This document shows, piece by piece, positions 40,696-45,764 of a DNA stretch of 45,764 nucleotides. This DNA comes from an uncultured Flavobacteriaceae bacterium. GTDB taxonomy: Bacteria; Bacteroidota; Bacteroidia; Flavobacteriales; Flavobacteriaceae. A program made the position numbers and the translations under genes. The notes beneath the pieces were generated by a model, which was not told where the DNA came from, did not search any database, and worked only from the letters and a program-made list of their open reading frames with translations. Each line of letters starts with the position of its first letter. The first letter of the stretch is position 1. Where the stretch lies: contig CALGLR010000046.1 of the NCBI GenBank assembly GCA_937959395.1, positions 1 to 45,764 on the forward strand. Direction: 5' to 3'.

Positions 40696-41103
40696 CTATT
40701 CTATAGTAGACCTAGCTTCAAATAGTTTTAAATATAGAAAACTTCCCATTTTACGAGCTCTTCGTTTGGCATTTTCAGCATATTCACCTTCAAAAAGAGC
40801 ATCTATAGTTTGGACCCATAAATTTAGCCATATTCCAAAATGCAACTGGGTAATAGCATTACCATTTTCTTTATCTACTTGCGTATGTACTGCAATTGGA
40901 TTTCCTTTATATCTTTTTTCTATAGGCCTAGTCATAAATAAACTCGATTCCCAAAAGGTTGTTAAATGGTCGATATGTGCCTCCCAGTTTTTAATAACCC
41001 TATTAAAAAAAGGCCCTAAAGTTGGCTCTTCTCTAACTTTGTTATAAAAAGTAGAAACTAATAACAATACGTCTTCTCTTGTATTTATATCCTTTTTGTT
41101 CAT
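40696..41103 (-). CDS. Group III truncated haemoglobin
   Basis: 135 residues, single globin domain of the 2-over-2 type. Motifs: LLLVSTFYNKVREEPTLGPFF, the FWESSLF segment with RYKGNPIAVHTQ, and the proximal His in ITQLHFGIWLNLWVQTID; the end is RRARKMGSFLYLKLFE. Group III globins bind oxygen or nitric oxide, and their cell role is uncertain. The next gene upstream on this strand is a small membrane protein, 14 bases away. A Crp-family regulator is divergent from the pair, which suggests redox or NO-related control. Confidence 0.95.
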   Translation of the reverse strand: MNKKDINTREDVLLLVSTFYNKVREEPTLGPFFNRVIKNWEAHIDHLTTFWESSLFMTRPIEKRYKGNPIAVHTQVDKENGNAITQLHFGIWLNLWVQTIDALFEGEYAENAKRRARKMGSFLYLKLFEARSTIE

Positions 41104-41117
41104 TGATGTATGACTTA

Positions 41118-41399
41118 TTATATGTAAATAATACTTAATAGTATGTTTACCAATAACGACAAAATTAAAACATTAAAAACATATTTATAGTTTACTTGTG
41201 CTAAAACAGAAGCATTGTATAGCATAGTAACCATTACACATAATGTGATTTGAAAAAAAGGAAACGAATTTGGAGTACTACTCATTAATATATACATTGC
41301 CGCAATAGACCCTATACAACTCTGCAGTATAATACTTAATGGAATATAAAGCATATAATTCTTTTTGAAATCTGTAAAAGCAACCTTATAAAAATTCAT
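41118..41399 (-). CDS. Small three-helix membrane protein
   Basis: 93 residues with about three hydrophobic helices (YMLYIPLSIILQSCIGSIAAMYIL, FFQITLCVMVTMLYNASVLA, YVFNVLILSLLVNILLSIIYI). No conserved motif that I recognise. It is 14 bases upstream of the truncated haemoglobin gene and presumably co-expressed. Divergent from the Crp-family gene, sharing a 76-base control region. Confidence 0.75.
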   Translation of the reverse strand: MNFYKVAFTDFKKNYMLYIPLSIILQSCIGSIAAMYILMSSTPNSFPFFQITLCVMVTMLYNASVLAQVNYKYVFNVLILSLLVNILLSIIYI

Positions 41400-41440
41400 A
41401 GTTTAATACATTTAAATTAATACATCAAAATTCGATAACT

Positions 41441-41448
41441 TACTTTTG
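41441..41448 (+). promoter_or_regulatory. -7 element of the Crp-family gene
   Basis: TACTTTTG matches TAnnTTTG. It gives a transcription start near 41455, just at the palindrome 41455-41470, and a short leader to the ATG at 41476. Confidence 0.5.
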
Positions 41449-41454
41449 TTATTT

Positions 41455-41470
41455 TATGATTCAAATCATA
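41455..41470. promoter_or_regulatory. Palindrome resembling a Crp/Fnr box
   Basis: TATGAT-TCAA-ATCATA, perfect 6-bp arms with the 4-base centre of Crp/Fnr boxes. It ends five bases before the chosen start codon of the Crp-family gene, a position for self-control, and may also act on the divergent haemoglobin unit. Confidence 0.6.
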
Positions 41471-41475
41471 TTACA

Positions 41476-42066
41476 ATGATATCAATAGAACTTCTTGAAA
41501 AATATAACGCGCAATTAAAACCATATACTAAAGATCAAATTATATTTAATGAATTTGAGGCTCCTAAATTTTATTTTCAAATAAAAACAGGAAAAGTAAA
41601 GATGTTTAATTTAACTGAAGAAGGAAAAGAATTTGTACAAGGGTATTTTGATAATGATAAATCATTTGGAGAGCCACCTTTATTTGGTGATTTTATTTAC
41701 CCTGCTTCGGCTATAAACTTAGAAGATTCATTTATATACGTGCTACAAAAAGAGCAATTTTTATTATTGTTGAAAGAAAATCCAGAGGTTCATTTATTAG
41801 TTACCAAACTACTTTGTAAGAGAATGATTTATAAAGCTACAATAATGAAAGAAGTTTCTATTCATCCTCCTGAACACCGCATTTTAACTTTATTAAACCA
41901 TTTTAAGTTAAACTCAAAAAACAAAAATGAGTTATACAAAGTCTCATTAACTAGGCAGCAAATCTCAGAATTAACAGGATTACGAGTAGAAACGGTAATA
42001 AGAGCTATAAAAAAATTAGAAAAAGCAAATGAATTATCTATAATAGATAGAACCGTTTATTTATAA
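41476..42066 (+). CDS. Crp/Fnr family transcriptional regulator
   Basis: 196 residues from the ATG at 41476; a longer frame from 41446 would run across the promoter and palindrome, so it is rejected. The cyclic-nucleotide-type beta-roll occupies about 1-115 (FYFQIKTGKVKMFNLTEEGKEFVQGYF, FGEPPLFGDFIYPASA), followed by a long helix (LLVTKLLCKRMIYKATIM) and the winged HTH (VSLTRQQISELTGLRVETVIRAIKKLEK). There is no cysteine cluster, so it is not an iron-sulfur Fnr. It is divergent from the haemoglobin unit, which it probably controls. The next gene follows by 19 bases. Confidence 0.93.
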   Translation: MISIELLEKYNAQLKPYTKDQIIFNEFEAPKFYFQIKTGKVKMFNLTEEGKEFVQGYFDNDKSFGEPPLFGDFIYPASAINLEDSFIYVLQKEQFLLLLKENPEVHLLVTKLLCKRMIYKATIMKEVSIHPPEHRILTLLNHFKLNSKNKNELYKVSLTRQQISELTGLRVETVIRAIKKLEKANELSIIDRTVYL

Positions 42067-42085
42067 ATATAACTATTTTTGCAGG

Positions 42086-42871
42086 ATGATTTCAATAGTA
42101 TTATTAGGAGCGGGAAATGTTGCTTCACATTTATATAAAGCCTTTCATAAAGCAGAAGACGTTACCATTAAACAATGGTACAATCGTACTCTAGAGCCTA
42201 TTGAGGGTTATAATAATGAAGTTTCTATAACTAACGACATTTCTCAATTAGTCGAAGCCGATATTTATATATTGGCAGTTAGTGACGATGCCATTGCACA
42301 ATTATCTAAAGAATTGCCTTTTGAAAACAGATTAGTCGTTCATACTTCTGGAAGTACAAGTGCCTATGATATTGATAAAAAAAACAGACGAGGCGTTTTC
42401 TATCCTTTACAAACATTTTCAAAATCTACAGATATAGATTTTTCTACCATACCTATATGTTATGAAGCTTTAATTAGAACAGATTATTCTATTTTGAAAG
42501 CATTATCAAAAACTATTACAAATAAAACACATAAAATTAATACAGATCAACGGCAAGCATTACACTTGGCTGCTGTATTTGTAAATAACTTTACCAATCA
42601 ACTTTATAGAGTTGCCCATGAGATCACAGAATCTCAAGGTGCAGAGTTTGATATTTTAAAGCCATTAATTCTTGAGACGGCGAATAAGGTTCAAGAATTA
42701 TCACCTTATTTGGCTCAAACAGGTCCAGCATTGCGTAATGACAAGAAAACAATAAAAAGACATCTTAAACAATTAGAAAAAGAAGAACATAAAGCTATTT
42801 ATGAACTCCTCACCAAATCAATAAAAAAAACGCATTCTGTTTCATTTAAACATAAGAAGAAAAAAGACTAA
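42086..42871 (+). CDS. Rossmann-fold DUF2520 protein
   Basis: 261 residues. The N-terminal NAD(P)-binding fold has ISIVLLGAGNVASHLYKAF (GxGxxxxxL) and VEADIYILAVSDDAIAQLSKELPF, then VVHTSGSTSAYDI and GVFYPLQTFSK. The C-terminal DUF2520 helical domain includes HLAAVFVNNFTNQLYRVAHEI and LAQTGPALRNDKKTIKRHL. The build recalls pyrroline-5-carboxylate reductase-like and F420/NADP oxidoreductase-like enzymes, but the substrate is unknown. It sits next to kdsC (7 bases apart), a pair I regard as common in this family of bacteria. Confidence 0.9.
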   Translation: MISIVLLGAGNVASHLYKAFHKAEDVTIKQWYNRTLEPIEGYNNEVSITNDISQLVEADIYILAVSDDAIAQLSKELPFENRLVVHTSGSTSAYDIDKKNRRGVFYPLQTFSKSTDIDFSTIPICYEALIRTDYSILKALSKTITNKTHKINTDQRQALHLAAVFVNNFTNQLYRVAHEITESQGAEFDILKPLILETANKVQELSPYLAQTGPALRNDKKTIKRHLKQLEKEEHKAIYELLTKSIKKTHSVSFKHKKKKD

Positions 42872-42878
42872 CTAAATT

Positions 42879-43412
42879 ATGGAAAACGATAAAAGTTATA
42901 AAGAATATTTAGATCACATCACTACTTTCATTTTTGATGTAGATGGTGTCTTAACAGATGGGACTGTAACCATTATGTCTAATGGTGATATGTTACGTAA
43001 AATGAATGTAAAAGATGGTTATGCTATGAAACAAGCATTAAATAATGGTTATAATGTTTGTATTATATCTGGAGGAACAAACGAAGGCGTTCGTAATCGA
43101 TTAAATAACTTAGGAATAAAAGATGTGTATCTAGGGGCGCATCAAAAGATTAATCAATTAAATGAATATATAAAAAAGAATAAAATTAATCTTAAAAATG
43201 TACTGTATATGGGAGATGATATTCCAGACGTTCCTGTATTAAAAGTTGTAGGATTACCTACATGTCCTCAAGATGCTGTTATAGAAGTAAAAGGTAATTG
43301 TAAATACATATCTCACAAAAATGGTGGTAAAGGTGCTGTTCGAGATGTTATTGAGCAAGTAATGAAAGTTCAAGGCAAATGGGATCCAGATTTTGATGCA
43401 AAAGCACACTAA
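42879..43412 (+). CDS. kdsC: KDO 8-phosphate phosphatase KdsC-like HAD protein
   Basis: 177 residues, C0-type HAD without a cap domain. Motifs: FIFDVDGVLTDGTVT (catalytic Asp pair), VCIISGGTNEGVRNR, LYMGDDIPDVPVLKVVGLPTCPQDAV (metal Asp pair) and the closing KNGGKGAVRDVIEQVM. KdsC removes phosphate from 3-deoxy-manno-octulosonate 8-phosphate for lipopolysaccharide core synthesis; the related NeuA- or YrbI-type enzymes act on similar sugars. Start follows the DUF2520 stop by seven bases. The assignment to KDO-8P is the most likely one. Confidence 0.93.
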   Translation: MENDKSYKEYLDHITTFIFDVDGVLTDGTVTIMSNGDMLRKMNVKDGYAMKQALNNGYNVCIISGGTNEGVRNRLNNLGIKDVYLGAHQKINQLNEYIKKNKINLKNVLYMGDDIPDVPVLKVVGLPTCPQDAVIEVKGNCKYISHKNGGKGAVRDVIEQVMKVQGKWDPDFDAKAH

Positions 43413-43749
43413 AGAGATTTAAGAATTACGATTAACGATTTTTGATTGCAGAAGTTTTCTTACTCTTATAGATATAAAAAAATCTAAGATTGACGAATTA
43501 CGATTATTGAATGTATTCGAAATCACAAATGATTCTTGAATAAAGATTAACCAATTCTGAATATTGAATGCTGAAGTTTTCTATATACCAGAATCTTGAT
43601 CATTTAGCTAAACCGAAATAAATGAATTCTTAGTTATTCAAAACAGTAATTATTATTTTTAAGATTTAGCTCAAAATTTGATTTTTTTTAGACTCAATTT
43701 CAGTTAAAAACTTATAACTTTATAATTCCAAATTTTAAACTTTAAATAA
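43413..43749. other. 337-base gene-free region with degenerate short repeats
   Basis: Carries the 20-base repeat copy B (43430-43449) and degenerate reiterations of gattgxxgaagttttct (about 43443-43461 and 43564-43582) and of attgacgaattacgatt. No gene. Such patchworks are remnants of dispersed repeats. Confidence 0.65.
43430..43449 (+). repeat. 20-base dispersed repeat, copy B
   Basis: Identical to bases 7062-7081 (GATTAACGATTTTTGATTGC). Confidence 0.7.
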
Positions 43750-44661
43750 ATGCTAAGCATTTTTAAACTCATACGCTGGAAAAACCTAATACTAATTGCT
43801 TTAGTACAGATTCTAATTAAATATGCTTTATTTCCTGCGTTTTATATCAAAGACACATTAAGTGATTTCAATTTTGCTTTATTAGTTTTAGCAACACTAT
43901 GTATAGCTTCAGGCGGCTATATCATTAATGACATTTACGATGTTAAAGCAGATCGAATCAATAAGCCTACCGAGGTTTATATTAATAAAACAATTACTGA
44001 AAGTAATGCCAACACCTTATATATCGTACTTACTTTTGCTGGCGCTTGTATTGGATTTTATTTATCAAGCTTAATAGACAAAAACGCCTATTTTGGCATT
44101 TTTATTCTAACTTCTGCTTTGCTATATACTTACTCTTCCTTTTTAAAGAGTATTATTCTTGTTGGTAATATTATTGTTTCTATCGCTGTAGCTTTAAGCA
44201 TAATTATTGTTGGTATTTTTGAATTATTACCAGTTATTACTTCACAAAATCAAGGAGAACAATTAACCATGTTTAAAATTCTGTTTGATTATGCCGTATT
44301 TGCTTTTTTTATTAATCTCATTAGAGAAATTGTTAAAGACATTCAAGATGTAGATGGCGATTATAAAACAGGTATAAAAACATTACCCATTGCAATAGGT
44401 AAGGATAGAACTACAAAATTCGCGTTTATCATTACTGTTTTTCTAATCATTGCTATAGTTTATTACATTTACTCTTTTGTGTTTATGCATAAAGAGGCCA
44501 TCATTTATTTTTTAGTCGCAGTAATTGCTCCTTTAATTATAATCGCTATTAAATTGCTTTCTAAAGAAACTGCTGAGAACTCAAAACAAACTAGTACACT
44601 TTTAAAAATCACAATGCTTACTGGCATGCTATCCATGCTACTATATTATTTTATATTGTAG
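43750..44661 (+). CDS. UbiA family prenyltransferase
   Basis: 303 residues, eight to nine membrane helices. The first Asp-rich motif is GGYIINDIYDVKADRINKP, and the second is REIVKDIQDVDGDYKTGIKTLP, which bind the Mg-diphosphate of the prenyl donor. Between them YIVLTFAGACIGFYLSSL and other helices form the barrel. Enzymes of this type attach prenyl chains to aromatic or glycerol-phosphate acceptors (menaquinone, haem, archaeal-type lipids). The acceptor here is unknown; the neighbours kdsC and DUF2520 give no hint. The following open frame begins three bases after the stop. Confidence 0.92.
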   Translation: MLSIFKLIRWKNLILIALVQILIKYALFPAFYIKDTLSDFNFALLVLATLCIASGGYIINDIYDVKADRINKPTEVYINKTITESNANTLYIVLTFAGACIGFYLSSLIDKNAYFGIFILTSALLYTYSSFLKSIILVGNIIVSIAVALSIIIVGIFELLPVITSQNQGEQLTMFKILFDYAVFAFFINLIREIVKDIQDVDGDYKTGIKTLPIAIGKDRTTKFAFIITVFLIIAIVYYIYSFVFMHKEAIIYFLVAVIAPLIIIAIKLLSKETAENSKQTSTLLKITMLTGMLSMLLYYFIL

Positions 44662-44664
44662 CAG

Positions 44665-44960
44665 ATGTCTAAAAATTTAAAGCTCTGAGACTATTAAAAA
44701 ACATATTATTATTTCAAAAAAAGATATTTTTTACAGCCTATCTTATTTCTATAGTAATTGGAGTTTTACTTGGAGGCGAACTAAATACAATTGGGTTTTG
44801 TTTCTTATTTATTGCGCCTTTTACACACTTTTTTATATATGAAATTAAGAATAAAAACGACTATTATTACTATTTTAATTTAGGGTTTAGTAGTATTTCA
44901 TTGTGGGGTTCTACATTCGTAATTGCTATCATAAATCTGTTAATTTTATCGTTTATATGA
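44665..44960 (+). pseudogene. Small three-helix membrane protein split by a -1 frame change
   Basis: ATG at 44665 reads MSKNLKL and then stops at TGA 44686-44688. The -1 frame stays open to TGA at 44958-44960 and encodes a protein with three membrane helices (IFFTAYLISIVIGVLLGG, GFCFLFIAPFTHFFIYE, LWGSTFVIAIINLLILSFI). The heptamer A AAT TTA at 44673-44679 is an ideal site for a -1 slip, giving a 98-residue product. Alternatives are a one-base deletion in the A run, or a sequencing error. The end overlaps the ATG of the ABC ATPase (ATGA, 44957-44960), so the two were built to be coupled. Confidence 0.6.
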
Positions 44961-45640
44961 ACAGATTACATATTGATAGTCTTTCTATATCGTACAATAA
45001 TAAAGTTATATTAAGCGACATTTTCCTTTCTTGCGAAAAAGGTGAAATTAAAGGTTTAATTGGACGAAATGGCTCTGGAAAATCGACACTCCTTAAAATC
45101 GTTTTTGGAATTGAAAAACCAGATTCAAAATTTGTTAAAGTTGGAGACAAAATAATTAGAACTATTTCCGATGGCAGAAACTTAATTAATTATCTACCGC
45201 AAGATAATTTCTTACCAAATAATGTAAAAATAAAAACAATAATCGCCCTATTTCTTGCCAAAGAGAGTAGAAATATAGTATTTAACAACCCGCATGTAAA
45301 ACCATTATTAAATAAAAAGAATCAAGTTTTATCTGGTGGAGAAAGAAGAATTATAGAAATACTATTAATCATACATTCTAATGCAGAATTTATTTTATTA
45401 GATGAGCCTTTTAATGGTGTCAGTCCAATTATTCGAGATTACATAATCCAATATATTAAAAAAATGAAGGCTTCCAAAGGTTATATTATAACGGACCATG
45501 ATTATGAAAATGTTATAAACCTTGCTGATAAAATTGTTTTCTTAAAGGATGGATTTCTAAAAGAAATAAAAGACACGAGTGAACTTGTTGAATTAGGCTA
45601 CATACCTAAAACAACTTATAATATAATTGTATGTCCGTAA
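44957..45640 (+). CDS. ABC transporter ATP-binding protein
   Basis: 227 residues from the ATG at 44957; a longer GTG frame from 44903 is rejected because the ATGA overlap with the membrane-protein frame gives a natural start. Walker A GLIGRNGSGKSTLL, Q-loop NYLPQDN, signature VLSGGERRIIEIL, Walker B FILLDEPFNG and switch His ITDHD are complete, so it should hydrolyse ATP. Its only candidate membrane partner is the small protein just upstream. The substrate is unknown. An IS1595-type element starts 57 bases after its stop. Confidence 0.94.
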   Translation: MNRLHIDSLSISYNNKVILSDIFLSCEKGEIKGLIGRNGSGKSTLLKIVFGIEKPDSKFVKVGDKIIRTISDGRNLINYLPQDNFLPNNVKIKTIIALFLAKESRNIVFNNPHVKPLLNKKNQVLSGGERRIIEILLIIHSNAEFILLDEPFNGVSPIIRDYIIQYIKKMKASKGYIITDHDYENVINLADKIVFLKDGFLKEIKDTSELVELGYIPKTTYNIIVCP

Positions 45641-45696
45641 ACATCCCTAATTTCATTATAATTACGTATATTTAATTGATTTTTAAATAGTTAACC

Positions 45697-45764
45697 ATGA
45701 ATATATTTTCTTTTGGAGTTCATTTTACAGACGAGCAGAGTTGTCGATTACATTTTAAGCAAGA
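45697..45764 (+). mobile_element. 5' end of an IS1595-type transposase gene (cut by window edge)
   Basis: The first 22 codons read MNIFSFGVHFTDEQSCRLHF, matching the start of IS1595-family transposases (MNIFxFxxHFxxExxCRxHFK), after which the zinc-binding Cys motif would follow. Only the beginning is inside the window; the terminal repeat and any target duplication cannot be judged. Confidence 0.7.

Noticed and set aside
41446-41475. Crp-family gene starting at 41446
   Set aside because: The extension spans the -7 element and the palindrome and adds residues foreign to the family.
44903-44956. ABC gene starting with GTG at 44903
   Set aside because: These residues are the shadow of the membrane-protein frame; the ATGA overlap at 44957 gives a natural start and the family N-terminus.

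Overview
The window reads as chromosomal DNA of a marine-type member of the Flavobacteriaceae (Bacteroidota). Supporting this are the low GC content, promoters of the Bacteroidota type (TTTG, a 17-20 base spacer, TAnnTTTG) with almost no Shine-Dalgarno sequences, a TonB receptor with an STN domain next to FecR/DUF4974 and an ECF sigma factor, bacillithiol synthesis (BshB1), a fused ResB-CcsA cytochrome c assembly protein and a PL7 alginate lyase lipoprotein. Species cannot be fixed from this sequence.

Layout. 1-7.0 kb: a small conserved protein, an ankyrin-repeat protein, priA, DUF2147, a YihY/BrkB membrane protein and nadC. 7.1-10.2 kb: a plus-strand run (unknown secreted protein, rlmH, rdgB, a lipoprotein, DUF1272, DUF1059), with ten copies of a 7-base repeat between rlmH and rdgB. 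10.3-18 kb: alginate lyase with a FadR/GntR-like tandem operator, a RibB whose C-terminal cyclohydrolase domain has lost its metal site, a DegT aminotransferase, a thioredoxin, a thioesterase, tRNA-Ser, a shortened DUF1348 protein and a GT9 glycosyltransferase. 18.4-28.9 kb: DUF3108, two tandem M28 peptidases, a lipoprotein, then a TonB receptor / FecR / ECF sigma cell-surface signalling unit.

29.1-32.1 kb is the most accessory-looking part. A 146-base segment carrying tRNA-His and its terminator is duplicated on both sides of a 2.8 kb islet. The islet holds two paralogous small-domain proteins (one fused to a Vps62-like domain) and a divergent HTH regulator with two palindromes in the shared promoter region. 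The outer tRNA-His copy has no promoter and has decayed.

32.2-45.8 kb: bshB1, rlmF, a trans-sulfuration enzyme, a SatD-like/DUF3307 pair behind a striking set of palindromic repeats, mscL, ccsBA, a truncated haemoglobin, a Crp-family regulator, DUF2520, kdsC, a UbiA prenyltransferase, then a small membrane protein that reads through only with a -1 frameshift at an A AAT TTA heptamer and is ATGA-coupled to an ABC ATPase. The window ends inside an IS1595-type transposase.

Best candidates for undescribed biology are (1) the SatD-like/DUF3307 operon, whose first protein looks to me like a nucleotide-cyclase fold fused to an HTH, (2) the tRNA-His islet, and (3) the frameshift-dependent membrane protein/ABC pair. 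All functional statements rest on reading the translations; no database search was possible.
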